NCBI RefSeq assembly: GCF_030380815.1
Contig: NZ_JAUDUY010000009.1
Span: 26,970 to 90,969, forward strand
Origin: Robiginitalea aurantiaca
Lineage (GTDB): Bacteria; Bacteroidota; Bacteroidia; Flavobacteriales; Flavobacteriaceae
Reading direction: 5' to 3'
Length of the DNA stretch: 64,000 nucleotides
The position numbers were made by a program, and so were the translations under genes. Of the stretch, positions 9,809-18,756 are shown piece by piece; the stretch's first letter is position 1; every line of letters starts with the position of its first letter. The notes beneath the pieces were generated by a model. The model saw only the letters and a list, made by a program, of their open reading frames with translations, made no database searches and was not told the DNA's origin.

Positions 9809-10537
9809 TCACCCCTTGGTGATGTCTCCGGACCCCGCGGTCTTGGAGTCAATTTTTTCCGGATTTCCCCGGTAATGAATATCCCCCGATCCCGAAACGC
9901 GTGCCGTCAGGGACTCCAGGGCAGTAACTTTTATATCTGCTGATCCAGATACAACCGCGTTCACATTTTTGGCCTCAAGGTCGTAAGCATGCACATCCCC
10001 GGATCCGGAGATTTTGACTGAAAAATCATTCGCTCGTCCGCTTAACCGAATGTCTCCAGAGCCAGAAAGCGTCGATTCCACAGAATTTCCATCGATATCA
10101 AGAGTGATATCCCCGGAACCGGACATGACTACCTCAAAGTCGTCAGACTTGAGTTTGGTCTTACCGACGATGTCCCCTGATCCTGACATCGCAACCGAAT
10201 TGATCTCCTCCACGGGTACGATAATCTTAATCCCCCCTGATTTCCAGGAGGAGGGCTGTAAATTATAGCCCTTCTCAGGTTTGATGGTCAGCGTGCCATT
10301 TTTAACCTCAGTCTCCAAATGTTCCAGGAGGTTTTCTTCTCCGCTTAACGTCAGTTCACCTTCTGACCCTGAAACCAGTTCGAGATCGAACCAACCGGAG
10401 AGAGCCACTCCGTCATAGGAACCGACACTGCGTTCCACGGTAACCATATTGCCATTACCCTTGATTTTCTTACCCCATTGTGCGGTTGCTGGTAAGGCCA
10501 GTAGAAGGCACGTACTGAGAATCCATACTTTTTTCAT
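9809..10537 (-). CDS. Exported head-GIN/DUF2807 domain protein
   Basis: This 242-residue protein has a clear signal peptide (about 1-19, ending near PATAQ) and is predicted to be periplasmic or surface-exposed. Its body is a right-handed beta-helix-like DUF2807 (head GIN) domain. Seven copies of a GSGDI-like turn (SGSGDI, SGSGDV, SGSADI, AGSGDI) recur every 18-22 residues through the C-terminal half, each probably one coil of the helix. It lies directly downstream of a DUF4097-like gene and of an ECF sigma/anti-sigma pair, so it is likely an output of that regulator or part of the same envelope unit. Molecular function of the family is not established. Confidence 0.88.
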   Translation of the reverse strand: MKKVWILSTCLLLALPATAQWGKKIKGNGNMVTVERSVGSYDGVALSGWFDLELVSGSEGELTLSGEENLLEHLETEVKNGTLTIKPEKGYNLQPSSWKSGGIKIIVPVEEINSVAMSGSGDIVGKTKLKSDDFEVVMSGSGDITLDIDGNSVESTLSGSGDIRLSGRANDFSVKISGSGDVHAYDLEAKNVNAVVSGSADIKVTALESLTARVSGSGDIHYRGNPEKIDSKTAGSGDITKG

Positions 10538-10561
10538 TTGTGTTTGTGTTTAGTTGTGTTA

Positions 10562-11644
10562 TTAGTTTTTTCGCAAGGTAATACTTCCATAATCGCTTTG
10601 AATTCTCACAGAGTTGCCACTGTTGGCACTTCCATGGTATCCCTCGTAATAACGATCGCTCGATTTCTCCTTGCTGATATTGATTTCGAGATCTTCTTTG
10701 CCCTTAACTCCAGCGTATTCCGTACTGATCATGAAGTCAAAATGGTATCCGGGGTCATACCCCAGTTTTATGCCGGTGTAATTTGTGCTTATGCTAACAT
10801 TGCCTGCTTCAGCTTTCATTTCTTCAATCTGAATACCTCCGTAGTCCGCCTCCAAATCGACGTTTCCTGAGACATAGCCTAATTTGACATTTACATAATC
10901 ACCTCTGCCCAGCACATTATTCACCCTGGCTATTTCAACACTGCCGTAGTCGCAGTTGTACTCCAGGTTTTCCATCTCCATGACATTGGCATTCGTATAA
11001 TCTGCTTTGAGGATTAAATTACCGGTTTTCTCAAGCATAAAGCCCGAATAGTCCGCATTGATTTCCCCACTATTCATAAAGCCAATACGGGATTTGGAAG
11101 TGTAGTCGAAGTTGAGTTCGTTGTTTCTGCCCCTGAGTTCTCCCAGGTCCATTCTTCCGTAATCACAACTGATCTTGGCGTGTCCGTCTACCCGATCCAG
11201 AATGATGTTGCCATAGTCGTTACTGAGGTTTACGCTGTTTTTTACAGGCATCTTAATGGTGTAGTTTACCTGTAGATTTACATTATTGTTGCCCTTCCAG
11301 CCCCATCCGGATTTTTTGCCAAATACGGTTTTGGCCGAAACCATGCTCGCGGAAGACTCAAAATCCACATCGATCTCTTCGAGTCGCTGGTTCACTTTGC
11401 TCTCGTTATTTCCATTTACGGTTATATGTACTTCAATGACCACCCGGTTTTCATTCCAGGAGTTCAGTACCAGGTTGCCGTAGCTGTTATTGATCTTAAG
11501 CAGGGCGTCCGCATTTACATCAAATTCCTTTTTAATGGTTTTTTCCTTCGTGTGTTTGCCCTTAAAATCGTTGGCAAAGACCTGCGGGCTGATGCATAGT
11601 ACCATCAGGATAAGCAGGTATCGGTTAAATAATAGCGTTTTCAT
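10562..11644 (-). CDS. Exported DUF4097-like beta-strand repeat protein
   Basis: The protein is 360 residues with a signal peptide (about 1-24, ending near VFAND). After a region of about 100 residues, a [DN]Y[GTS] motif recurs every 15-25 residues (for example NDYGNI, CDYGRM, ADYSGF, ADYTNA, ADYGGI, SDYGSI), which suggests a solenoid of short beta-strands like those of DUF4097/DUF2807 proteins. Its start overlaps the end of the preceding anti-sigma-like gene by 20 bases, so the two are translated from one message. No enzymatic motif is visible. It is probably a periplasmic or surface scaffold; function is unknown. Confidence 0.82.
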   Translation of the reverse strand: MKTLLFNRYLLILMVLCISPQVFANDFKGKHTKEKTIKKEFDVNADALLKINNSYGNLVLNSWNENRVVIEVHITVNGNNESKVNQRLEEIDVDFESSASMVSAKTVFGKKSGWGWKGNNNVNLQVNYTIKMPVKNSVNLSNDYGNIILDRVDGHAKISCDYGRMDLGELRGRNNELNFDYTSKSRIGFMNSGEINADYSGFMLEKTGNLILKADYTNANVMEMENLEYNCDYGSVEIARVNNVLGRGDYVNVKLGYVSGNVDLEADYGGIQIEEMKAEAGNVSISTNYTGIKLGYDPGYHFDFMISTEYAGVKGKEDLEINISKEKSSDRYYEGYHGSANSGNSVRIQSDYGSITLRKN

Positions 11645-12185
11645 AAGTTTCGTTTTTGAATTGTTTGATTTCTTCTACGCGCTCCATCACTTCCCGAAGT
11701 AAATCGATACGTGTCTGGAAATTGGTAATCATTGCACTTAAGATCAATTTAGAATCTCCCCCTTCGATAAGATCCTGTTCCAGTTTTTGGTAATCGGTCT
11801 CAAGCTGATTTAACTGATTGAGGGTGTCTTCAATCAACGGTTTTGTTTCCGGGGTACTCATTTGCTCCAGTTCCTGTACCTGCAGGGAAACAAGTCCTGC
11901 AAAGTGCCGGGTGGTTTCTGAAGCTTCAGGTGATATCTTCGCTATCTGAGAATCCATGTTGGGTTCCGGGCGGAAAATAAAAACGGATGAGGCGAGAAGC
12001 AGCGCAATAGTAGCAGCAATCGACCAGGTTTTCCACCAGGAGTTACCCCCACCACCGGAGGATGCATCCTTCTGCGCCTCCAGGCGACTCAGGAAACGTT
12101 CCCGATGTCCCGCTGATGGAGTTTCCAAATCAAAGGATCCCTCCAGAGATTTAAAAAGTGCTTCTATGTTTTCACGCTCTTTCAT
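11625..12185 (-). CDS. Putative membrane anti-sigma factor
   Basis: This 186-residue protein has a cytoplasmic N-terminus (about 1-50), one transmembrane helix (about 54-71) and a periplasmic, Gln/Glu-rich, probably coiled-coil region (about 90-170). That is the topology of regulators that hold an ECF sigma factor at the membrane. The start at 12185 was chosen because its ATG overlaps the sigma gene's TGA as ATGA, a classical coupling arrangement; a longer in-frame extension would run back into the sigma gene. No conserved zinc anti-sigma motif (HxxxCxxC) is visible, so the role rests on topology and position. Confidence 0.75.
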   Translation of the reverse strand: MKERENIEALFKSLEGSFDLETPSAGHRERFLSRLEAQKDASSGGGGNSWWKTWSIAATIALLLASSVFIFRPEPNMDSQIAKISPEASETTRHFAGLVSLQVQELEQMSTPETKPLIEDTLNQLNQLETDYQKLEQDLIEGGDSKLILSAMITNFQTRIDLLREVMERVEEIKQFKNETYENAII

Positions 12186-12739
12186 AATTGTATTGATGTC
12201 ATTTTTTTTCGTAAACTTTCTTTTGCTCTGGATATCAAGGTTCTGCAATTTCCATAGGAGATATCCATAATCTCACTTATTTCCTCATAATCATATCCTT
12301 CGATCAAGTGTAAGGTCAAAGACATTCTGTAACTGTCTTTTAACTGTTTCATGGTTTCCAGTACTTTTTGAGCCATTCGTTCTGTACTTCCACTATCAGC
12401 CTGTGCTACGTCATGATCTTCGACCTTGTACATTACACTTTCCAGACCTACTTCCTGCAGTTTTTGCTGCTTTCTGTAGTGATAGATACTGTTGTTTACA
12501 ACAATGCGTTTTAACCAGGCTCCAAAAGTCACCTCCCCTTTGAAGGTGTTTAGCTTTGTAAAAGCGCTTAAAAATGATTCCTGCATAATATCTTCTGCCT
12601 CTGCAGAATCTTTCACGATTCTTAGGGCCGTGTTGTACATGGCCTGGTAGTATCGGTCATAGATCTTCATTTGTGCGCTTGAATCACCCTTTAAACAGGC
12701 TTGCAGCAATGCTTTAATATCTGTACTCTCGTGGCTCAA
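12182..12739 (-). CDS. ECF RNA polymerase sigma factor (sigma-70 family)
   Basis: This 185-residue protein has region 2 (IYDRYYQAMYNTALRI and DIMQESFLSAF, about residues 25-70) for core binding and -10 recognition, and region 4 (DYEEISEIMDISYGNCRTLI, about 150-170) with the helix-turn-helix for -35 binding. The start appears to be TTG at 12739, because the next Met lies inside region 2. The stop overlaps the anti-sigma-like gene as ATGA. Three exported or membrane genes follow, suggesting a cell-envelope stress circuit controlling its own operon. The activating signal is not apparent. Confidence 0.92.
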   Translation of the reverse strand: MSHESTDIKALLQACLKGDSSAQMKIYDRYYQAMYNTALRIVKDSAEAEDIMQESFLSAFTKLNTFKGEVTFGAWLKRIVVNNSIYHYRKQQKLQEVGLESVMYKVEDHDVAQADSGSTERMAQKVLETMKQLKDSYRMSLTLHLIEGYDYEEISEIMDISYGNCRTLISRAKESLRKKMTSIQL

Positions 12740-12926
12740 AAAGGTACTTGTTTGTCTTATAGATAGCCTAAATTAAAGATTGTTACAGTTTCTCCGAATA
12801 AATTTTCCGGGCTTGGCACAGGAATTGTCTACATAGGGTTGAGAAAAGAGCTCCCGGTAAGTGTTTTGAATTGATAATGAAGCGCTTAATGGAAATTAAA
12901 AGTTCTTTTGCGAGAGGTCGCCCTAA

Positions 12927-12955
12927 AAGGAGGTGACAGAATGACTGAAAAATAA
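12927..12955 (+). promoter_or_regulatory. Near-perfect Shine-Dalgarno sequence with four-codon mini-ORF in front of lon
   Basis: AAGGAGGTGA (12927-12936) is a ten-base match to the 16S anti-Shine-Dalgarno tail. It is followed four bases later by ATG ACT GAA AAA TAA (12941-12955). The TAA ends three bases before the lon ATG at 12959, and both ATGs are in the same frame. Strong Shine-Dalgarno sequences are otherwise almost absent in this window. Whether this is a leader peptide, a reinitiation device or a nonsense-mutated longer lon start is open. Confidence 0.6.
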
Positions 12956-12958
12956 GCT

Positions 12959-15409
12959 ATGGCAAGATCTAAATTTATAGGAGTTGACAATATGTCGCTC
13001 CAGAATATTGACCAGGATTCGGAACTTATTCCCTTACTCACCCCGGAGGACGAAAAGGAGATGAATGATGAGGAGCTTCCAGAGACGCTTCCTATCCTTC
13101 CGCTTCGCAATACGGTCCTTTTTCCAGGGGTGGTCATACCCATTACGGCCGGCAGGGATAAGTCTATACACCTGATTAAGGATGCCAACAACGGGGCTAA
13201 GGTCATCGGTGTGGTTTCCCAAAAAGACGAAGCTGTCGAAAACCCGGAGATCAAGGATATCAATACTCTGGGGACGGTTGCCAGGATTTTAAGGGTGCTC
13301 CAGATGCCCGACGGCAACACCACGGTTATTATTCAGGGCAAGAAACGCTTTGAGATTGCCGAGGTCCTTACGGAAAAGCCGTATATGACAGCCACAGTTC
13401 GTGAAGCTTCCGAAACGCGTCCGGACGAGTCGGGTGCGGAGTTCACAACCATTATAGATTCGGTAAAGGAGCTGGCCCTGCAAATCATTAAGGACAACCC
13501 GAATATCCCCAGTGAAGCTGCGTTTGCGATAAAAAACATTCAGAGCAACTCTTTCCTGATCAATTTTGTGTGCTCCAACCTGAACCTGCCCGTTTCCGAC
13601 AAGCAGGAATTGTTGGAACTTCCGGACCTTCAGGAGCGCGCCCTTGCAACGCTCAAACACCTCAATACAGAGTTGCAGAAACTGGAATTGCGAAATGAAT
13701 TGCACTCCAAGGTCCGTTCGGATATGGACCAGCAACAGCGGGAATATTTTCTTCATCAGCAGATGAAGACCATTCAGGAAGAACTCGGCGGGTTGTCTTA
13801 TGACGAAGAAATCGACGAGATGGAAGCCCGGGCCAAGGAAAAAAAATGGAGCGAAAAAGTAGCCGAGCATTTCGAGAAAGAACTCGCAAAGCTGCAGCGT
13901 ATGAACCCGCAGGTTGCCGAGTATTCAATCCAGCGGAATTACCTCGACCTGATCCTGGAATTACCCTGGGGAGAATACTCAGAGGATTTATTTGATCTGA
14001 AACGGGCGGAACGCATCCTGGACCGGGATCATTATGGACTGGAAGACGTCAAGGAACGAATTATCGAGTATTTGGCCGTGCTGAAACTCCGGCAGGATAT
14101 GAAGTCTCCAATTCTATGTTTATATGGCCCACCGGGAGTTGGTAAGACCTCCCTGGGGAAATCCGTCGCCGAAGCCCTGGGGCGGGAGTATGTGCGGATG
14201 TCACTTGGAGGGCTGAGGGACGAAGCCGAGATACGGGGACACAGGAAGACGTATATCGGAGCCATGCCCGGACGTATCCTACAGAACATCAAGAAAGCGG
14301 GAACCTCAAACCCGGTCTTTGTCCTGGATGAAATCGATAAATTGTCTTCGAGCTACCAGGGGGATCCTTCCTCAGCCATGCTCGAGGTACTCGATCCGGA
14401 ACAAAACACCGATTTCCACGATAATTTCCTGGAGCTTGGGTACGACCTCTCCAAGGTTATGTTTATCGCCACGGCGAATAACCTGGGGAACATCCAACCC
14501 GCTCTGCTCGACCGGATGGAGATCATCAAAGTCACCGGATATACCATAGAGGAGAAAGTAGAAATTGCAAAGCGCCACCTGTTGCCCAAACAGCTGGGCG
14601 AACACGGCCTCAAATCCAAAGATCTGAAGATCGGGAAACGACAAATGGAAAAAATAGTCGAGGGTTATACCCGGGAATCGGGAGTGCGCGGGCTGGAGAA
14701 GAAGATTGCCAAAATGGTTCGGTATGCAGCTAAGAATATTGCTACCGAAACGGCCTATGACCCTAAGGTCAGTCTGGACGATGTCGAAAGCATCCTCGGA
14801 CCACCGCGTATGGAGCGCGATAAATACGAGAATAACGATGTGGCCGGGGTCGTAACGGGACTCGCCTGGACCAGTGTGGGGGGAGACATTCTGTTTATTG
14901 AATCAATCCTCTCTAAAGGCAAAGGCAATCTGAACATCACGGGTAATCTCGGGCAGGTAATGAAAGAATCTGCTACCATTGCAATGGAGTACATCAAGTC
15001 CAATGCTGAGGAGCTCGGAATCGACCCTGAGGTCTTTGGGAAATACAACGTTCACATCCACGTCCCGGAAGGTGCAACTCCCAAGGACGGCCCCAGTGCG
15101 GGAGTCACCATGCTCACCTCCCTGGTCAGCCTGTTTACGCAGCGAAAGGTGAAGAAAAGCCTTGCCATGACCGGTGAAATCACCCTGAGGGGGAAAGTAC
15201 TGCCCGTAGGGGGCATTAAAGAAAAAATCCTTGCCGCCAAGCGAGCGAGGATCAAGGAGATCATTCTTTGTGAGGACAACCGCAGGGATATTCTGGAGAT
15301 CAAAGCGGATTACCTAAAGGGACTGACCTTCCACTATGTCACGGACATGAAGGAGGTCATTGACCTGGCGTTGACGCAACAGAAGGTCAAGAATGCCAAA
15401 AAGCTCTAG
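12959..15409 (+). CDS. lon: ATP-dependent protease Lon
   Basis: Lon is a cytoplasmic AAA+ serine protease that degrades misfolded and regulatory proteins. The 816 residues comprise the N-terminal LON substrate domain ([19 protein letters not shown], about 44-62), the AAA+ module with Walker [10 protein letters not shown] (about 389), and the protease domain with the Ser713 (DGPSAG) and Lys754 (GGIKEK) dyad. I take ATG 12959 because the ARSKF...D.MSLQ start resembles related flavobacterial Lon proteins. ATG 12992, preceded by TAGGAG, is an alternative. The upstream mini-ORF and Shine-Dalgarno sequence suggest unusual translational control. Confidence 0.97.
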   Translation: MARSKFIGVDNMSLQNIDQDSELIPLLTPEDEKEMNDEELPETLPILPLRNTVLFPGVVIPITAGRDKSIHLIKDANNGAKVIGVVSQKDEAVENPEIKDINTLGTVARILRVLQMPDGNTTVIIQGKKRFEIAEVLTEKPYMTATVREASETRPDESGAEFTTIIDSVKELALQIIKDNPNIPSEAAFAIKNIQSNSFLINFVCSNLNLPVSDKQELLELPDLQERALATLKHLNTELQKLELRNELHSKVRSDMDQQQREYFLHQQMKTIQEELGGLSYDEEIDEMEARAKEKKWSEKVAEHFEKELAKLQRMNPQVAEYSIQRNYLDLILELPWGEYSEDLFDLKRAERILDRDHYGLEDVKERIIEYLAVLKLRQDMKSPILCLYGPPGVGKTSLGKSVAEALGREYVRMSLGGLRDEAEIRGHRKTYIGAMPGRILQNIKKAGTSNPVFVLDEIDKLSSSYQGDPSSAMLEVLDPEQNTDFHDNFLELGYDLSKVMFIATANNLGNIQPALLDRMEIIKVTGYTIEEKVEIAKRHLLPKQLGEHGLKSKDLKIGKRQMEKIVEGYTRESGVRGLEKKIAKMVRYAAKNIATETAYDPKVSLDDVESILGPPRMERDKYENNDVAGVVTGLAWTSVGGDILFIESILSKGKGNLNITGNLGQVMKESATIAMEYIKSNAEELGIDPEVFGKYNVHIHVPEGATPKDGPSAGVTMLTSLVSLFTQRKVKKSLAMTGEITLRGKVLPVGGIKEKILAAKRARIKEIILCEDNRRDILEIKADYLKGLTFHYVTDMKEVIDLALTQQKVKNAKKL

Positions 15410-15477
15410 GCGGGATTCCGGAGATTTTGGAAATTACGACAGGATCGTATCCCTGAAGGAATTATGTATTTTTGAAT

Positions 15478-16170
15478 ATGCGAAAGATTTCAATAGCTAT
15501 TGACGGACACTCTTCCACTGGAAAGAGTACACTGGCCCGTCAGCTTGCCGAATCCCTGGGCTATGTTTATATCGACTCTGGCGCAATGTACAGGGCAGTG
15601 GCTTTATTCGCCCTGAGAAATGACCTTATCGATGGATCGGTGAATGAGGCGGGATTAATCGAAGCCCTCAGGGATATGGACGTGAGCTTTGGGCTGAATT
15701 CACAAACAGGCCGAACCGAAATACACCTCAACGGTGAAAACGTAGAGCAGGAAATCCGGACCATCGAAGTTTCCAGCTATGTGAGTGAAGTAGCGGCCAT
15801 TCCCGAGGTTCGGGAGAAACTTGTGAAACTGCAGCGCGAAATGGGCAGGCAAAAGGGCGTGGTAATGGATGGACGGGATATCGGTACCGTGGTATTGCCA
15901 GAGGCTGAACTTAAACTATTTATGACTGCTGCCCCGGAAACCCGGGCTGCACGCCGATATAAGGAACTTTTGGACAGGGGAGAGGACATCACCTATGAGG
16001 AGGTGCTTAAAAACGTTCGCCACCGGGATCACCTGGACTCGAACCGGGCAGTTTCACCTTTGAAACAGGCCGAGGATGCCATCTGCCTCGACAACAGTGA
16101 TATGGGCTTAAAGGAGCAATTTGAGCGCGTACGCTCCTTCGCAAACCGGATTTTGAACGCAAAAAAATAG
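15478..16170 (+). CDS. cmk: Cytidylate kinase
   Basis: The enzyme transfers phosphate from ATP to CMP/dCMP. The P-loop GHSSTGKST is at residues 10-18, the CMP-binding DSGAMYRAV near 35-43 and GRDIGTVVLPEA near 125-136; the 230-residue length is usual. The ATG at 15478 is preferred over an in-frame TTG six bases earlier, because that TTG is the end of a -7-type promoter element TATTTTTG (15467-15474). If that promoter is used, the message would have almost no leader. A strong hairpin terminator begins at the stop codon. Confidence 0.95.
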   Translation: MRKISIAIDGHSSTGKSTLARQLAESLGYVYIDSGAMYRAVALFALRNDLIDGSVNEAGLIEALRDMDVSFGLNSQTGRTEIHLNGENVEQEIRTIEVSSYVSEVAAIPEVREKLVKLQREMGRQKGVVMDGRDIGTVVLPEAELKLFMTAAPETRAARRYKELLDRGEDITYEEVLKNVRHRDHLDSNRAVSPLKQAEDAICLDNSDMGLKEQFERVRSFANRILNAKK

Positions 16171-16195
16171 GCGCCCGGAAACGGGCGCCTTAATA
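16170..16195. terminator. Bidirectional intrinsic terminator between cmk and the LysM gene
   Basis: Stem GGCGCCCG/CGGGCGCC (16170-16177 with 16182-16189) closes a GAAA tetraloop. It is flanked by an A-run on the left (16161-16167) and T-rich sequence on the right, so it can serve both convergent genes. Confidence 0.85.
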
Positions 16196-16223
16196 TTTAT
16201 CTCCTTTTTGTTTCCCTTTTGGA

Positions 16224-16604
16224 TCAGGAGTTTGGAATAACCAGGATTTGTCCGGGATGGATCAGGTCCGGATTGTCGAGGATGTTTCGGTTAGCTTCAA
16301 AAATCGCAGTGTATTTCATGGGGTCCCCGTAATAGTGCTTGGCAATCTTACTCAGGGATTCCCCGCTTTTTACTTCGTGACGATGGTACACTGAAGTGTC
16401 ATCAACAGTGATATTTGCCAGTATATCCGATGGCTTTTCACCGCCAACTTTTTTAATCTCATCCCAGAGGATATCCTTTTCGTATTGTGTTTTCGCAGTT
16501 CCTTTGATTTTCAGGGTACCTTCTTCTACCGTGACTTTGCCATCCTTAACTCCCAATTGCTCGCCCAGGGTCAGAACGGATTGATACTTGTCTTTTACGC
16601 TCAT
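16224..16604 (-). CDS. BON-LysM domain protein (Kbp/YgaU-like)
   Basis: This small cytoplasmic-looking protein (126 residues, no signal peptide) has an N-terminal BON-like part (about 5-65, with VTVEEGTLKIKGTA) and a C-terminal LysM domain (about 75-124, YHRHEVKSGESLSKIAKHYY and LIHPGQILVIP). This domain order is that of E. coli Kbp (YgaU), a potassium-binding stress protein of similar size. Potassium binding here is inferred from homology only. It is transcribed alone and shares a terminator with cmk. Confidence 0.85.
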   Translation of the reverse strand: MSVKDKYQSVLTLGEQLGVKDGKVTVEEGTLKIKGTAKTQYEKDILWDEIKKVGGEKPSDILANITVDDTSVYHRHEVKSGESLSKIAKHYYGDPMKYTAIFEANRNILDNPDLIHPGQILVIPNS

Positions 16605-16750
16605 TACAATGTATTTATTTAGGTTAACTTAAGTTCCTTTTTTCTAAGTGTTTAAAGATAAGAAATGCCTGAAGAATTCTCTGCCTCACGGCCAGGGTAT
16701 TTCAGGATTTGCGACTTCGGGTTCGGGTATTTCCAAACCCTTAAAAAATG

Positions 16751-16781
16751 TTGGATAACCTGTTAGATTGTTGTATTTTTG
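16751..16781 (+). promoter_or_regulatory. rpsA promoter, Bacteroidota type
   Basis: TTG (16751-16753), 20 bases, then TATTTTTG (16774-16781) matches the TTG...TAnnTTTG form of Bacteroidota housekeeping promoters. Transcription would start near 16787, giving a leader of about 110 bases before rpsA. Confidence 0.75.
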
Positions 16782-16801
16782 CACACCTTTTTAGCAGATA
16801 G

Positions 16802-16865
16802 TCAAGAGAAAAGGGGTTGATATAACTGATGTAAAATAGCTTCCGGGGAATTGCCTTACTCTTGA
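16802..16865 (+). promoter_or_regulatory. Candidate structured leader of rpsA
   Basis: Within the long untranslated leader, TCAAGAG (16802-16808) can pair with CTCTTGA (16859-16865), and AAGG (16811-16814) with CCTT (16854-16857). Together they make an 11-bp interrupted stem closing a loop of about 40 bases. S1 represses its own synthesis in other bacteria, so this could be an autoregulatory site; that is inference. Confidence 0.4.
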
Positions 16866-16896
16866 GATACCCTGGAATACAAACAAAACTCAGCAC

Positions 16897-18735
16897 ATGG
16901 CTGAAGCACAAAAAACAGACGAGGTGGTTGAAACCGCTGAATCTACAGAGCAGGTGAAAGCGCCTGTACAACAACAAGATCCACAGGAATTCCTGGAAAA
17001 CTTCGATTGGGAAAAATACGAAGAGGGAATCGAGCGGGTTGAAGACAAGAAATTAAAGGAATTTGAAGAGCTGGTGGCCAATAATTTTGTGGACACCGCG
17101 GATTCTGAGGTCGTGGAAGGTACCGTTACCCACCTGACAGACCGGGAAGCCATCATCGATATTAACGCCAAATCCGAAGGGGTAATTTCCCTGAATGAAT
17201 TCCGCTACAACCCTGATCTGAAGATCGGAGATAAGGTTGAAGTGCTTATCGACATCCGCGAGGATAAAAGCGGGCAGCTCGTACTTTCCCACAGGAAAGC
17301 GCGAACAATCAAAGCCTGGGAGCGCATCAATACGGCTTACGAGAAAGAGGAAGTCGTAACGGGCTTCATCAAATGCCGTACAAAAGGGGGTATGATTGTC
17401 GATGTATTCGGAATTGAGGCATTCTTGCCCGGTTCCCAGATCGATGTGAAGCCTATCCGGGATTACGATCAGTACGTTGGAAAGACCATGGAATTCAAAG
17501 TGGTTAAGATCAACCAGGAATTCAAGAATGTCGTGGTTTCTCACAAAGCGCTTATCGAAGCGGATATAGAAGAGCAGAAAAAAGAGATCATCAGCCAACT
17601 GGAAAAAGGCCAGGTACTGGAAGGTGTTGTAAAAAACATTACTTCTTACGGGGTCTTTATCGATCTTGGAGGTGTAGATGGTCTGGTACACATTACAGAC
17701 CTTTCATGGAGCCGGATCAATCACCCGAGCGAAGTTGTAGATCTGGATCAGAAACTCAATGTGGTTATTCTGGATTTCGACGACAACAAATCGCGTATCC
17801 AATTAGGTCTGAAGCAGCTTGAGAAGCACCCATGGGATGCACTCGGAGATGAGATCAAAATAGGTGATAAGGTCAAAGGAAGAGTTGTTGTTATCGCTGA
17901 TTACGGTGCCTTCCTCGAAGTAGCTGAAGGTGTAGAAGGCCTGATCCACGTTTCTGAAATGTCCTGGTCTACGCACTTGCGTTCCGCTCAGGATTTTGTG
18001 AAAGTTGGAGATGAACTCGAAGCCGTAGTCCTTACCCTGGACCGTGAAGATCGCAAAATGTCTCTCGGACTGAAGCAACTTACACCGGATCCATGGACGG
18101 ATATCACGACTAAATATCCTGTAGGATCTCGTCACAAAGGGATAGTTCGCAACTTCACCAATTTTGGTGTATTTGTGGAACTCGAAGAGGGGATCGATGG
18201 CCTGATTTATATTTCAGACCTCTCCTGGACGAAAAAAATCAAACACCCTTCAGAGTTTGTTGCCGTTGGTGACCAGCTGGAAGTGGAAGTGTTGGAACTC
18301 GATGTCGATGGACGTAAACTCAGTCTGGGTCATAAACAGACAACTGAGAATCCATGGGATAAATTCGAGGGTGAATTCGGAGAGGGTACTGTTCACAAAG
18401 TAGCCCTTAAGGAAATTGTGGATAAAGGAGCCATTATTGAACTCAATGATGATATCACTGCTTTTGTTCCCCAGCGCCATTTGGTGAAGGAGGATGGTAA
18501 GAAACTTGCCAAAGGAGAAGAAGCGGAATTCAAAATCATCGAATTCAATAAGGACCTGAAAAGAGTCGTGGCCAGTCATACGGCGATCTTCAAAGAAGAA
18601 GAGCAGCGTAACGTTAGGACTGCCCGCAAGAAGGCAAGTGTTTCAGAAGAGGCAAAACCCACACTGGGGGATGCGAATGAGCAGTTGCAGGCTCTTAAAG
18701 ATAAGATGGAAGCCAGCAGCAAGAAAAAGAAGTAA
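16897..18735 (+). CDS. rpsA: 30S ribosomal protein S1
   Basis: S1 binds and unfolds mRNA on the small ribosomal subunit. In a lineage that barely uses Shine-Dalgarno pairing it is likely important for initiation. The 612 residues contain six S1 (OB-fold) repeats, beginning near residues 70, 150, 240, 325, 410 and 495. The central ones carry the best motifs (VKNITSYGVFIDLGGVDGL, VRNFTNFGVFVELEEGIDGL). The acidic first 65 residues and the Lys-rich tail are typical of Bacteroidota S1. It is transcribed alone, with a strong promoter, a long leader and a strong terminator. Confidence 0.97.
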   Translation: MAEAQKTDEVVETAESTEQVKAPVQQQDPQEFLENFDWEKYEEGIERVEDKKLKEFEELVANNFVDTADSEVVEGTVTHLTDREAIIDINAKSEGVISLNEFRYNPDLKIGDKVEVLIDIREDKSGQLVLSHRKARTIKAWERINTAYEKEEVVTGFIKCRTKGGMIVDVFGIEAFLPGSQIDVKPIRDYDQYVGKTMEFKVVKINQEFKNVVVSHKALIEADIEEQKKEIISQLEKGQVLEGVVKNITSYGVFIDLGGVDGLVHITDLSWSRINHPSEVVDLDQKLNVVILDFDDNKSRIQLGLKQLEKHPWDALGDEIKIGDKVKGRVVVIADYGAFLEVAEGVEGLIHVSEMSWSTHLRSAQDFVKVGDELEAVVLTLDREDRKMSLGLKQLTPDPWTDITTKYPVGSRHKGIVRNFTNFGVFVELEEGIDGLIYISDLSWTKKIKHPSEFVAVGDQLEVEVLELDVDGRKLSLGHKQTTENPWDKFEGEFGEGTVHKVALKEIVDKGAIIELNDDITAFVPQRHLVKEDGKKLAKGEEAEFKIIEFNKDLKRVVASHTAIFKEEEQRNVRTARKKASVSEEAKPTLGDANEQLQALKDKMEASSKKKK

Positions 18736-18756
18736 GCTGCTTAAGTCATCAGAGAT

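Noticed and set aside
15472..15478. TTG start six bases upstream for cmk
   Set aside because: It lies in the promoter element TATTTTTG, and the family N-terminus starts at the ATG.
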